From: Hippophae tibetana | Lineage: Eukaryota; Streptophyta; Magnoliopsida; Rosales; Elaeagnaceae | Direction: 5' to 3' | Assembly (NCBI GenBank): GCA_037013495.1 | Contig: CM072803.1 | Span: 14,092,001-14,156,000, forward strand | Length of the DNA stretch: 64,000 bases | Shown here: positions 24,950-36,879 of the stretch, piece by piece | Layout: each line of letters starts with the position of its first letter | Position numbering within the stretch: the stretch's first letter is position 1 | Position numbers and translations under genes: made by a program | The notes under the pieces: generated by a model | The model's database searches: none | What the model saw: the letters and a program-made list of their open reading frames with translations, nothing else | What the model was told of the DNA's origin: nothing

Positions 24950-25790
24950 TTGATCAGTTCAGGTTGATCTCTAAACTACAATTCAAACCAAATTAAGAGA
25001 AATCTTTAAGTACTTTACTCGATCAACTATTCTTTAATATATGATAATTAATAATAAATAACATTTAAGAATTTATTAATTACTGTTAAAAGAAAAGACT
25101 ATAAAGAGTTATTGTATCGAATTATATATATGTGTCGATGAGAATGAAATCAGTCTACAGTAATTAACTACAAATTATAATTAAAAAATTCAATAGTATA
25201 AATCAAAAGATTCAATATATATATGTCGATGAGAATGAAATCAGTATACCGTAATTAAGAACAAATTATAATTAAAAGATTCAATAGTATAAATTAAGTA
25301 ATCGATGTGATAGGATTAAAAACAGTATGAATCTAACTAACATGAAAAAGACTAGAGATACTTACCTCAAGATCGAAAGAAATCAACAAGCGGAAGATAA
25401 GCAGCGTTAAGAAAATCAGAAAACTCCAATCAAGAAACTCGTAGGATCTAAGAAATTAACAAACAATTAATCTTTTCATTGTCAATCAGTAGTAGTGAAT
25501 TGTTACCAAAACCTCAAATGCAACATGTAAAAGTAATATAAACCAAATTGATTTGAATCGATCGAACGAGAAAGGGGAATTTTCGATTACCTACAGTTTT
25601 AGAGACAGGATTGCCTTTAGTTGCTCGATGATCAGCTAGAAAGAGGAGAGAGAGTGAGTAGTGCATACTGTACATCCAAAAGATGATTAAAGGATTTTCC
25701 CGCTAAATATAATACACTGTAGGCGAATGAGCTGGCACCGAGCCGTTCAGCGTTCTGTTAATGAAGTTGGGAATGGAGCGAGGGTTGCTG
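24950..25790 (-). promoter_or_regulatory. 5' region of kinase copy A with 5'UTR intron and E2F-like site
   Basis: A strong donor CTTGAG/GTAAGTATC is at 25365-25366 on the minus strand, and a tract ending TTGTAG lies shortly before the start codon, so a 5'UTR intron is likely. The donor is preserved in copies B and C (GAG/GTAA). Further upstream, GCGGGAAA (25696-25703 on the minus strand) is a perfect E2F consensus next to a TATTATATTT stretch. The region matches 44680-45360 upstream of copy C up to the abrupt end of similarity at about 25790. Confidence 0.5.
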
Positions 25791-25799
25791 GAAAATATT

Positions 25800-26890
25800 T
25801 TAAAAAAAATTTAAGTTTTCTCGAATTGAATAATATTATTATAAGATTGGTAGGTTTTTAAAGAAAATAATATGACAAAAAAATTAAATATTAAAATTAA
25901 CTTCATTATTAAAATATATTAATATATTAATTTAAAATAAAATTATTAATATAATATATTTAATTTATGTAAGTAAAATCAATGGCTGTAACTTTTCCTT
26001 TGTTATACCTCACTTTCACTTTAACATGGTAAAATTTTAGATGCCTTAAAAGTTTCCTTTTGGAATATTGTGTTTTTTTTTATAAATATTTTTGGGCTGG
26101 AAGTTCCAATGAATTGATTATGTATCCATTTCTACTCGAGTGGATAGGAGTAAATTTTGTCTTGGATACTTATTTAGTTAAATTACCTAAAAAAAACATA
26201 TAGTATGTAACTATTAGACAATTGATAAAGAAAAAATTACTCGTATGATATTAAATTATATCTTTAAAATACTTTAATTACTAAATCTTAAATTGATAAA
26301 TTTTAGTACCCATTCTTTAAAAATTTAGGACATTGTGTACAAAAAAAAATCTCTAAATTTATATCTTTGGGACACTTTTGTTTCTAAATTTTAATAACAT
26401 CGGACCTTTTAGTTTCTAAAATTTAAATTAAAATGCACATTTATTTTTTTAAAAGTAGGACCTAATTGTAATTATTAAAAATTTATAGATTAAAATGTCC
26501 CAAAAATATAAATGAGTAATTTTGGTGACATCATGGATAAAATAAAATAAAAATAATATTTTTTTTTCAAAATTATTAATTTTTGGACTTTGGAGTGGAA
26601 TGAAAAATTATGTTCTTATATAATTCAAAGATGAAAACTTATCATAATAATAAAAAAAAACTCATAATATTCTAATAATTTCGATATTCAAGTTACGTGA
26701 AAAATGATATTTATTGGTAACAATACATGAAATTTAAAAAAAGTACTAAAACTTTATATTGAATATTTAATCATTAAAAAATAAAAACCGCAAGTTCCTT
26801 CCCCAAACTACAGATTTTTTTTATTACAAGCAAAGCCTAAAAACAATTCCAAAAGTATCGATAAAAGACGATTAATCCACCCGCTTATAG
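25800..26890. other. AT-rich intergenic DNA
   Basis: No gene. About 26330-26520 has an imperfect inverted arrangement (TATATCTTTGGGACA against TGTCCCAAAAATATA), probably a small decayed non-autonomous element. Confidence 0.45.
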
Positions 26891-26899
26891 CGAGATGAG

Positions 26900-27953
26900 A
26901 TTCACTTCATATGACACGATATTGTCTGTTTCGGTTCATAATTGCAAATTCAACAAACCCACAGTCATGACTTAACAATTCAGTAAGATATCATAGCTTT
27001 ACTTTTAAAGAGAAACCTCAAAACATATCATATCATTTAGAGAGTGATTACCTCTTATAAGGACATCATCACTTAACTTCCTAAACAATGTAGTACATGT
27101 ACATTCACACTGCATCATACACCCTCACTTAACTTAACAATTCAGTGAGATCTCATGGTTTTACTTCTAAGGAGAAACCAAAACGTATCATGTCATTTAG
27201 AAAGTGATCACCTTTTATAAGCACATCACCATTTAACTTCATAAATGATGTGGGACATGCATATTCACACTGCATCATACACCCCCACTTAAGGAGTCTT
27301 ACGTCCTCGTAAGAATGCACCCATATGGCCCAATAGAATCCAGTTCAGTCCGGTTTTAAGTAAAAAATATTAACTGGACTGAACCGTTTATATTTCTTAA
27401 ACCAGACTGGATCAGACCGTTCGGTTATTAAAAATATTGTAACCGAATGATTTGGTTAACGATTTTTAACGGTTTGATCCGGTTAATAATACATAAATAT
27501 GATACAACTAATGATATATCTTTGATTAAAATATGAAAAAATTAATATATTATTAAAACCAGTCCGCTCCTATCCGACCAGTTTGAAAATTAATATGATT
27601 GGACCAAACTGTTTGAAAAACGTTTTATTTAATACAAACCAGACCATATTGTTTGATTTATAAAATTGTTCAAATCAGTCCAATTTTTTGGTTTAATTCG
27701 GTTTAGTTCAGTTTTTGGACACTTCTAATATCAATTGATACTGGACGGTTAATCAGTCCACTTAAAGTAAGACGGAACCCATTCCATGTGGCATAAGATT
27801 GTCCACTTTGATCCATAACTGTAAGTTTAGCAGGTCCACGATCATGATTTAATAATTCGATGGGATCTTACAACTTTGCTTCTAAGGAGAAACCCTAAAA
27901 ACATGTTATGTCATTTAAATAGTATTCACCCCTTATAAGCACATCACTACTTA
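26900..27953. repeat. Three copies of a ~170 bp GTGGGACATG-type repeat
   Basis: Units at about 26900-27120, 27125-27300 and 27760-27953 share TAACAATTCAGTGAGAT, AAGGAGAAACC, TCATTTAGA and CTTATAAGCACATCA. The third unit is split by copia element 3 and continues at 33207. The units recall a CGATATTGTCC...GATGTGGGAC repeat common in plant genomes, whose class I cannot assign. Between units two and three, 27313-27735 is rich in CCGGTTT/AAACCGG-type words. Confidence 0.55.
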
Positions 27954-28129
27954 TAATATGCTTTTTAGGAAAAGTGCTTTTAAGAAAGATATATTAGTTG
28001 CATACAACTAATATACAACTGATAAAGTATATTAGTTGCATACAACTAATATACCACTAATGATGATTTATTAACACTCATCCTCAAGTTGGCGCATAGA
28101 TATCGATTATGCCCAACTTGCTTAGTGAG

Positions 28130-31100
28130 TCGTATAATTCCTTCTTAGAAACTCATTTGGTAAGCATATCTGCAAGTTGCTCTTCAGTGGGAACAAAAGG
28201 AAAGCTAATAAGTTTGGCATCTAACTTCTCTTTTATAAAGTGATGATCAACCTCTACATGCTTAGTGTGATCATGTTGTATTGGATTTGTGATATATCAA
28301 TGACTACCCAATTGTCGCAATACAACTGTATAGTATTTTTGAGTTCAAAACCCAAATCAAATAACAAAGTTCTTATCCACAGTAATTCAAAAACCCCATA
28401 AGTCATACCTCTATACTCAGCCTCAACACTAGATCGCGCCACCACTTTCTGCTTCTTACTTTTCCATGTAACCAAATTACCTCCCACAAAGGTGAAATAA
28501 CCTCATGTTGACTTTCTATCTGTAATACTTCCTGCCCAATCTGCATCTGTGAAGCCACAGACTTCAAGAGGATTGTTGTGTTTAGAGAACATTACTCCTT
28601 TTCTTGGAGCCGATTTCAAATACCTTAAAATTCTCAAAACTACATTCATGTGGTTCTCACTTGGATTATGCATGAACTGAATCACCACAATTATTGCATA
28701 TACAACATCGGGTCTAGTATGAGCCAAGTAAATCAAACGTCCAACCAATCTCTGATAGCGAGCTCAATCAGTTGGTATCTGATCTGGATACTCTACTAAA
28801 CAATGGTTTTGCTCAATATGAGTGTCAATAGGTTTGCAATCCAACATACCTGTCTCTGTTAGCATATCAATAATGTACTTCCTCTTACACAAATATATTC
28901 CTTCTCTTCTCCTGGCTACCTCAATTCCTAAGAATTACTTTATTTCACCTAAGTCCTTCATCTCAAATTCAAAGGCTAGTTGTCTTTGTAATTTATCCAT
29001 CTCAACGGTATCATCACCAGTGATTACTATATCATCAACATAAATGATTAGGGTTGTTACCTTCCCTCGTTGATGTTTGAGAAATAGAGTGTGGTCTGAA
29101 TTACTCTATCTATAACCAACCTTCTGCATGAACTGTGAAAACTCTCCAAACTAGGCTCGAGGGGATTGCTTGAGACCATACAAAGACTTCCTCAATTTGC
29201 ATACAAAATTACCAGGAGAATCAACTATATACCCAGGTGGAAGACTCATGTACACCTCATCGGCTAATTCTCCATGAAGAAACGCATTCTTGACATCAAA
29301 ATTTTGAAGTTGGCAGTTTGGGTTAGCAGCAAGTGAGAGTAGAACCTGAATAATGTTCATTTTGGCAACATGAGAAAAAGTCTCATCGTAATCTACACCA
29401 TACGTTTGAGTAAACCCTTTTTCTACAAGACAAGCTTTATACTGATTTATAGATTCATCACCATTATATTTTATAGTAAACACCCATTAACAACCAATTG
29501 ATTTTTTCCTTGTGGTGGTGGCACAAGTTGCCAAGTATCGTTCTTCTATAATGCCTTCATCTCTTCAGCCATTGCCTTTCTCCATATTGGATCTCCCAAC
29601 GCATCTTACACTTTGTTAGGTATTGATACACCATATATTTGATTCACAAATGATTTATATGACTTGGATAATCTTTTAGTGGACATGTAATTGGCTACTA
29701 GGTATTTTGAGTTTGCATGAATATTTGGTTCATACCTTTTTGTTGGTTGACCTCGAGTAGACCTATTTAGTAACACATATTGTCCAACATTAGACTCAAT
29801 GCTATTAGTATCGGTGGGTGTACATACCTCATATGAGTGACCTTCAGTACTAGGGAGTTGTTGATCAGGGGTAGGAGTAATGCCTGAGGAAACAGTTGTG
29901 TCTTCAACTTCGTTTGCTGTAAGTGAATTTAGTGCTTGAATACTTGGAGCATCTGCTTCTTCGATGACTGGATTCAATAGATTAGGGATCTCATCTGGTC
30001 TCATTGAAACATCAATTGGTGATTCTTCTAATTCCTCCTCCTCATCATGATACAGTTCTTCGAAATATGTATTCTCCCCCTGACGAGCAGTATCAGGTGA
30101 GGAAAAATAACTCATGTCCTCAAAGAAGGTAACATCCATAGTGACATAATATTTTCTGGTTGGTGGATGGAAGCACTTGTACCCTTTCTAATAACCTCCA
30201 TAACCAACAAACACACATTTAATTGCCTGGGCATCTAATTTAGACCTTTGAGTTTTAGGAACATGCACAAAGGTAACACAACCAAATACACGGGCAGGAA
30301 GATTATGGAAGGATGACAAAGGGACGTAAAATACGAGAATCTGAAATGAGATTTTTTCGTTAAGGACACTAGACAGGAGATGATTGATGAGATGGGCGGA
30401 AGCTTGTACAGCATTACCCCAAAGATATTTTGGCATATAAGCACTAAATAGGAGTGCACGAGTCATATCAAGTAAATGACAATTTTTTTTCTTTCAGACA
30501 CTCCATTTTGTTCCGGTGTTTGCAGATAAGTAGTTTGGTGAATAATCTCATGTGTTTTGAAAAAATCTTGAAAAACATGACTAATATATTCTCCCTCATT
30601 GTCAGAACGGAGGATCTGAATGATGCCATTGTATTGTGTTTGAACGAAGGTATGAAAAATTTGAAAAACTGAAAAGAGAAATCCACGATAACGTTGTACA
30701 ATCATCGATAAACGAAACAAAATATCTCATACCCGATATAGTGGGCTCTTTAGATGGTCCCCAAACATCAAAATGAATTAATTCAAAAGGAATAGTACTT
30801 TTATTAGAAATACTAGGAGAATAAGTAATACGATGGCTCTTGGCCAAAACACAAGTCTCACAATGTAAAACAGTCTCACTAACACCAATAAATAAAGTGG
30901 GCATGAATTTTTTCATAAAACTAAAAGATGGATGCCCTAAGCGGCGATGCCACAATCAAATTTCACTTAGCTTATCAGAATTAGAAGTCAATGCATTGTG
31001 TGCCCGTGCTCTTGGTTTCTCCCCTGTGTAGTTCTGATCCAAACGGAAAAATCCGCCTCTCAAATACCCTTGACCAATTATTTCCATGGTAAGAAGATCC

Positions 31101-31470
31101 TAAAAAATCACATACATAGGATAAAAGGTTACAGAACATTTAGACTCAATATTCAACTATGGAACAGATATTAAGTGATGAGATAAGTCAGGTACATATA
31201 AAACATTATGAAGCTGTAAAGATAGAGTGATATGAATTGACCCCTTTCCTAAGACAGGAAAGGTCTCACCGTTAGCATTCGTAACATAAGACACTGGTGG
31301 GGAAGATAACTCGTTAAACTAAGATTTATCATAAGTCATATGATCAGATGCACCATAATTAATAATCCAAGTATTAGACCTAATAGAGTGAGAAAGTTTA
31401 AGGTCATACCAATCTTACCACGACCAGTTATTGAAGCTGTAGGGATACCTCCACATTCCATAGGATAATC
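28130..31470 (-). pseudogene. Copia pol remnant (element 3)
   Basis: Read on the minus strand: a protease-like GASDHMTYD stretch (about 31330-31360), then LWHRRLGHPSFSFMKKF (30910-30955), CETCVLAKSHR and FELIHFDVWGP of the integrase, LRSDNEGEY, QTPEQNGVSERK, NAVQASAHLIN, reverse transcriptase with KGFTQTYGVDYDETFSHVAK and LRKSLYGLKQSPRA (29151-29200), an intact YVDDIVITGDD motif (about 29010-29045), and RNase H with MVGRLIYLAHTRPDVVYA and WKSKKQKVVARSSVEAEYR. Stops and frameshifts interrupt it. It is the best preserved copia pol in the window. Confidence 0.85.
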
Positions 31471-31779
31471 CTGTCTAGTTACTCCATAGTAGTCTGGTTC
31501 TTGGACAATTTGCACTACAACTGCTTTTGATTTAGGACAATGATGTTGTCATTTTGCTCCATAGTAGTCTGCTTTTGATTATAGGTGTGGATACAGTTTC
31601 CAACAAGTCTCATGAAGATGCCCCTGTTCATTGCAATAAGAGCAGTGAGAACGAGGGTGATTGGTAAAGCTTGGTGGAGGTTCCTACTGATGAAGTGGAA
31701 TTGAATTTTACTATTGGAGGAAAGGTGCCTTTGATTTGGCTTGAATGGCTAGGTTTGATACCTTAACTTGTGCCTGATG

Positions 31780-32464
31780 AAGACTTTCCTACTGAGATTT
31801 GTCTTTACGGATGTATGTAAAGGAGGTAGTCAAACTCGGAGGGTCCGAAATTCGAAGAAATTCGCCTTTAGCACTATTATGTTTTGTATCAAGGCCTCTT
31901 AAAAAAAGCATGTACTCGTTCAAGCTTCTTCTCCTTCTGGTACCATAGAAAGTCTTCTTGATTTTTAATTTTGCACGGGCGTTTTTGGTCAATTTTAGCC
32001 CATACATTCTTTAGCTTAGTAAAAAATAGAGATACTGGTTTCCCATTTTGCTACATACCAGCAACTTTGCACATGAGTTCATGAACTTGAATAAAGTCAG
32101 ACTCATTTGTATAAAGATCACTTAAGGTATTCCATATGGCTTCAGTAGTTTCACATTCCTCCATCATTTGTAATATATCATCAGTGATGGCTCTAAACAG
32201 AATTGACATTACAAAGCCATCATCATCTTCTCACCTAGTATAGGCTTCTACATCATCTTGACTAGGAGCCTTGATTGATCCAGATACATGTCTCATCTTA
32301 TGCATCCCACGAAGATAAACAGACATAACTTTTTTCCATGTTCGAAAATTGGTACCATTAAGTTTAGTACCCCAAAAAGAACCAATTTCTGAACTTTTAA
32401 CAAAAACTTCAAATTTTGGAACTTCATTAATTCTGGAAACCAGATGTTGTCTTGAATCTTCCAT
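31780..32464 (-). pseudogene. Copia gag remnant (element 3)
   Basis: Starts at ATG 32464 (MEDSRQHL). It contains FWGTKLNGTNFRTWKKVM followed by VYLRGMHKMRHVSG, typical of gag in the Retrovirus-related Tnt1/Tork-like copia lineages, and an EAIWNTLSDLYTNESDF UBN2 block near 32090-32150. A stop at 32240 and later frame changes disable it. Confidence 0.75.
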
Positions 32465-32711
32465 TAAAATAAAAAAAATATTGTGCAGCGGAATAAAAAT
32501 TTTGGTTTTTTTTTTGGTCGGACTGGATTGTGGGTTGGGCTGGTAAGTGGGTTGTCTAATTATTGAGTGGGCTAATGGGTTGGTCTGATGAGTAAGTAGG
32601 CTGATGCGTTGATAGGTTGATGGGTTGATAGGCTTGGACAAAGGCAGAGTTGAAAAACTAAAAGCTGAAAAAAAGGGCATTATAGTGAAAGTTGAGTAAA
32701 TATTACTCACA

Positions 32712-33005
32712 AAAGAACACAGAGCAGTGCGGGAGCTAGTGTGCGGATGACGCGGGAGTTGGAGCTGGTGTGCGGATGGCGCGGGCTGGAGTTGGTGTAT
32801 GGGCTAGACAGCGCGGACTGGATGACGCGGGCTGGACGACGGATCTGCAACGAACAGACATATCTACAACAGCGGTGCGAACTAGAAAGTGCGAGAATAT
32901 TAACGACACTTCATAAAAATACTAATGGCGGCGCTACTGCTAATGGTGACGCTACTATTGACGGCATCGCTACTGCTAATGGCGGCGTTGCTGCTCGGGA
33001 ACTAG
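32712..33005 (-). repeat. GC-rich repetitive leader of copia element 3
   Basis: On the plus strand, GCGGATGACGCGGG-type units (about 32740-32850) and triplet-phased GCTACTGCTAATGGCGGCG units (about 32925-33000) form two short minisatellites between primer site and gag. They stand out in an AT-rich window. Confidence 0.6.
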
Positions 33006-33283
33006 TAAAAATAATTTTCTTTTCTTTTCTTTCCTGCTTTGATACCAAATTGAATATACTGAAAATATATTTACTATTGAAATTTCATGAATGATAATAC
33101 AAGTATAAATATAGGAAATGATAATCTATTTTTTAAGAAAAATGCTTTTAAAAAAGATATATTAGTTGCATACAACTAATATATCACTAATGATGATTTA
33201 TTAACACTTAACTTCTTAAAGAATGTGAAATATGTGTAGACAACACATTAACATTAAATCATTTTATTAACATGCATCACATA

Positions 33284-34340
33284 TGTTAGGAATAGTAATT
33301 TAAAAGCCAAATTAAAAAAATATATGAAAAGATAAAATGGTGAAAGATGGCTGTTATAAGTAAGATTAATATTAATTAGTAATTAAGTAAGTGACCTGCT
33401 AACTAATAGAAAAGGAAGTGAAACCGTGTGTGAGTAGTTGTGGTAACTTCAATGTAATTGAAGTTATTGATGGGACGATTCATTACAGTACGTTAGTTGG
33501 CTTTATTAGGCATATATGAATATAAGCTTGATATTGTAATATGTGTGTAGGTGTTGCGCAAAACAATTTGAGAAAAAAAATAAGGTTTTGCAGCAATACT
33601 CACATAATCTCTTTATTTGTGATGTTGCAAAGGAAATAGTATCATGGGTATTATTGAATTCTTTGCTTTTGGTTTGGGTATTATTTGTATAAATAGAATT
33701 TTAAATTTAAGTATTATTTTAGGTTGTTATCCTCATTTTTAAGATATAACGTGATTGTGTATTGGATTAATACTCTTGTAATAAGAGGTGATAATAATAT
33801 ATTTATTTTTGATATTAAAAACGACGTAAATTTTTTATATTCTTGTTTCTTGTTGAATTTTTGCTTCCACATTTACTTTTATTAATTTTATTGGTTTACG
33901 ATTTTAAGTGTTCAACAAATGATATCATGGATAATGATTAAGAGGTCTTTTTGAGATTCAAAATGATAACAATGAAGATATATGGATACAAAAAAAGTTT
34001 CTTAAAATGTACTTAAAAGAAACAATTTTGTACCTTGAAAATTGATGAAAACGGTAACACAAAAAATCATATATATAAATTCAAGGTTGATGTGAAGATA
34101 AAAAAAAAAAAATTAAGTAATAATATACTTGAGTCATATGATGTATTGATGTTTTCACTTCTTAAAAAAAAAGATTATATTAATAGTGAATGAGTTATTA
34201 ACAACTTTCTTGAAAATTGGTAATAACATATAATTGGCTATTTTCTTGAGTTATGGATATTATCTTGATATAGATGATGATTCAAGAGAATATCAAATAT
34301 TGAAATCAACAAAAGAGATAGTAGAGATAGAAACTGGTTC
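33284..34340 (+). mobile_element. LTR plus truncated interior of another copia-like element
   Basis: 33284-33916 begins TGTTAGGAATAG and ends GTTCAACA. It is followed after two bases by TGATATCATGGA, a decayed Met-tRNA primer site. A TATA-like GCATATATGAATATAAG is at about 33508-33525. About 420 bases of interior follow without a clear gag motif before kinase copy B's 3' flank begins near 34380. No second LTR is present. Confidence 0.45.
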
Positions 34341-34498
34341 CAATCTCGTCAAAAGATAGAAACTGGTTCAAATATTGAATGTTACAGAATTGCTACGATT
34401 AAAAGAGAAGTTCAATTATTTAAGTACACATTTAGTAGTTTGATAGTGTCTAATTATACTAAAGACAATGTGGGGGAACATAGACTTGGTGTGGTTAA

Positions 34499-36132
34499 TC
34501 ATAGCAAGTATTTATGCGTAAGAGCATGATTAATTGTAATTCTCCGTCTTGGATCCAAGCACAGCATTTTCTGGAGGAAAGAAAATTCAAAAGTTGTTTA
34601 TTAGCATTGAATATTATTATCTACTTACTTTGAAATTATTTATATGACAGTCAATTAATCGTACAAAATTCAAACAAAATAAATCAAATAAATAAACTGA
34701 AATCAATAAAGCACAAGAATAGACTAACAGAAAGAAGATCAACACCATCAGCACCAAGAAGAGAGAATTCTTCTGCCAAATTCTGTAGGGAACAAAATGG
34801 AAATATATACGAAACTATATTTACGTATGATTAATAAAGATGATTTATTTATTTATTATTATAATTATAGAGTGGAAATTATTAATATAAATATATAAAA
34901 TACGTGCCTTAGGTTCAAAAGTGACACCATCCAAATGAAATTTCCGTAAGTATTTGGTAATACCAGGCCATGTTTCTTCAGTTGGTAGACCTAATAAGCT
35001 TAAATATATATATATATATATATATAGTCAACCATAAATTAATTAATGTCAACATAGTTCAAAACAAAATTAAAATTAAGTTAGCAGTGTAGATTGTAAA
35101 AAATAAAAAAAGTACCTGAAAATTGAAATCAAATTATCCTTTGGGGTATCAGAAATAGTACTAAAAAGTGGAGACGACTTTACCAACTCAACAAAAATGC
35201 AACCAATAGACCAAACATCAGCAACTTTAGAATAGTGATTATTATGATCAAGAGCAGGGAAGAGAATAATTTCAGGTGCCATATAGCTCAAATCCTGCTC
35301 TGAATGTTTGAACAATCCGAAGTTTATTAGCTTCAATTGAGTGCTATCACCTTCCATAACGACCACAAAATTTGCAGGTTTTAGAACTTGGTGATAGATT
35401 CCATACTTGTGACAATATGCGAGACCTGATAGCATATGTTGCAGGAACATCTGCACATACATAAAAATTAAGTTGAATAATATCTAATAATACTTAAATG
35501 ATATAGATAAAAATGTCAATTATATTTGTTCAAGAAAAAAAAAACTTTCAATTATATATAAATAGTACTAATAGTTAATAATACCTTTATCAGGTGAGGC
35601 TTTCTTGAAAAGTTTGAAATATTGTTAATGAATTTTTTGATATCTATCCCTGGACACTCAAAAATAATATCTAAAGATGACTCTGATTTATGTATTTCAA
35701 GACACCTATTTTCATATAATAAAATTCCAAATCATAAATTGAAAACTAGAATTAGTTTTAATTTGATCAATACAAAAATTAATCTCTAAAATAATCAATT
35801 TATAAATATGATGAGTAAATTTATTTGCATACTATATAGTAATTCCTTGAATACCTGGCAATGTTTGCATTATAATGAGAGTTTTTGAAACACTTAAGAC
35901 CCGCGGCCATACTATTCCATACTGAAGCAAAATGAGAATCAGAAGACAGATTATTAGACTCGTAGACCACGATCTTATGATCGACAGTGTCTAGGCACTT
36001 ATAGACCTCCCCATACTTTCCATCTCCAATATGCTCAAGTACTCCGTACCTATTGCCAAATTTCTTGGTGATTAGGCCCACTTCAGTATCGAACCTGTCA
36101 CTCTCGCGATCACGACAGCATACTCCACCCAT
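34499..36132 (-). CDS. CDK-like pseudokinase, copy B (six exons)
   Basis: Exons: 35855-36132, 35585-35705, 35116-35450, 34908-34998, 34729-34782, 34499-34570. Exon lengths and phases equal those of copy C apart from one extra codon in exon 3. The joined frame is 316 residues with no stop. Kinase landmarks: [41 protein letters not shown] and an end of HKYLL. It lacks the beta3 lysine (IVVYES) and has NFG for DFG. Unlike A and C it has also lost the catalytic-loop aspartate (HQV instead of HRD), so phosphotransfer is not expected. Intron 4 starts GC. The start MGGVCC leaves Gly2 and two cysteines for possible acylation. The compact 1.6 kb structure has no insertions. It may be the most diverged functionally, but transcription is untested. 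Confidence 0.82.
35003..35026. repeat. (TA)n microsatellite at the intron 3 acceptor of copy B
   Basis: A pure TA run lies immediately upstream (in gene orientation) of the exon 4 acceptor, replacing the usual pyrimidine tract. Confidence 0.8.
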
Positions 36133-36870
36133 TTGATCAGATCAAATTGATCACTGAACTACAATTCAAACCAAATTAAGAGAAATCTTTAAGTACTGTA
36201 CTCGATCAACTGTTCTTGAATATATGATAATTAATAATAATATATAAAATTTAAGTATTTATTTCTGTTAAAAGAAAATACGTACTATAAAGATTTCTTT
36301 TATCGAATTATAATTCATATATATATATATATATAAAAGACAAGATCAAGGAAATTGAAAATCGATCTATCGCAAGAACAAATTATAATTAAGAGGATTG
36401 AATACTAGAAATAAATGCATCTATGTAATGGTATTAAAATTCAAATGAATATGTTGAAGTAATTATATGAATAAGAAAGATCGAAGTTCAATTAATTACC
36501 TCAAGATTGAAAGGTATCGTTAAGAAAATCAGAAAACTCCAATCAATAAGGAACCTGGTTATGTTTTATTCAAGAAAGAACGAACAATTGATCATTTTCG
36601 TTAGCAGTAATAGTGAATTAATACCAAATCCTCAAAATCAACAGGTAAAAGCAATATAAACATAACTAATTTGAAAGGGAAAAGAATGTTTTCAATTACC
36701 AATAGTTTTAGAAGGAGATATAGAGTTAATAATACTCTTTTTTTTTTTCTTTCTTAAAATCGAATTTAAATCTCAAATTAAATACTTTTTAGATAACTTA
36801 TTTTTCCTAAAAATATAACATACTCTGTGTACGTGAGTGAGCTGTCACTAAACTGTGTATTTTATTAATT
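36133..36870 (-). promoter_or_regulatory. 5' region of kinase copy B
   Basis: Matches the 5' regions of copies A and C, including a CTTGAG/GTAATT donor for a 5'UTR intron (about 36500-36512). At 36801-36810, where A and C have a CCCGC-containing E2F-like site, B reads TTTTTCCTAAAAA, so the site is lost. A TA microsatellite lies at 36317-36335. Confidence 0.45.
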
Positions 36871-36879
36871 TTCCACACT

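Larger units (their letters stand above)
27954..33206 (-). mobile_element. Ty1/copia retrotransposon (element 3), minus strand
   Basis: On the minus strand the 5' LTR starts TGTTAATAAATCATC at 33206 and runs to about 33051. It is followed by TGGTATCAAAGCAGG (33033-33047), a near-perfect Met-tRNA primer site. The 3' LTR starts at 28076 with the same bases after the purine tract CTTGAGGATGAG, and ends near 27954; it has lost about 70 internal bases and carries an extra copy of an ATTAGTTGTATGCAACTAAT palindrome. ACTTA occurs at both junctions (27949-27953, 33206-33210). Gag, protease, integrase, reverse transcriptase and RNase H follow in copia order with a moderate number of disabling changes. 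It split a pre-existing repeat unit. Confidence 0.88.

Noticed and set aside
27313..27735. AT-rich block with CCGGTTT and AAACCG words as a complete hAT element
   Set aside because: The proposed ends TAAGAATGCACCC and TAGAAGTGTCCAAA are only weakly similar and no 8 bp duplication was found around them.
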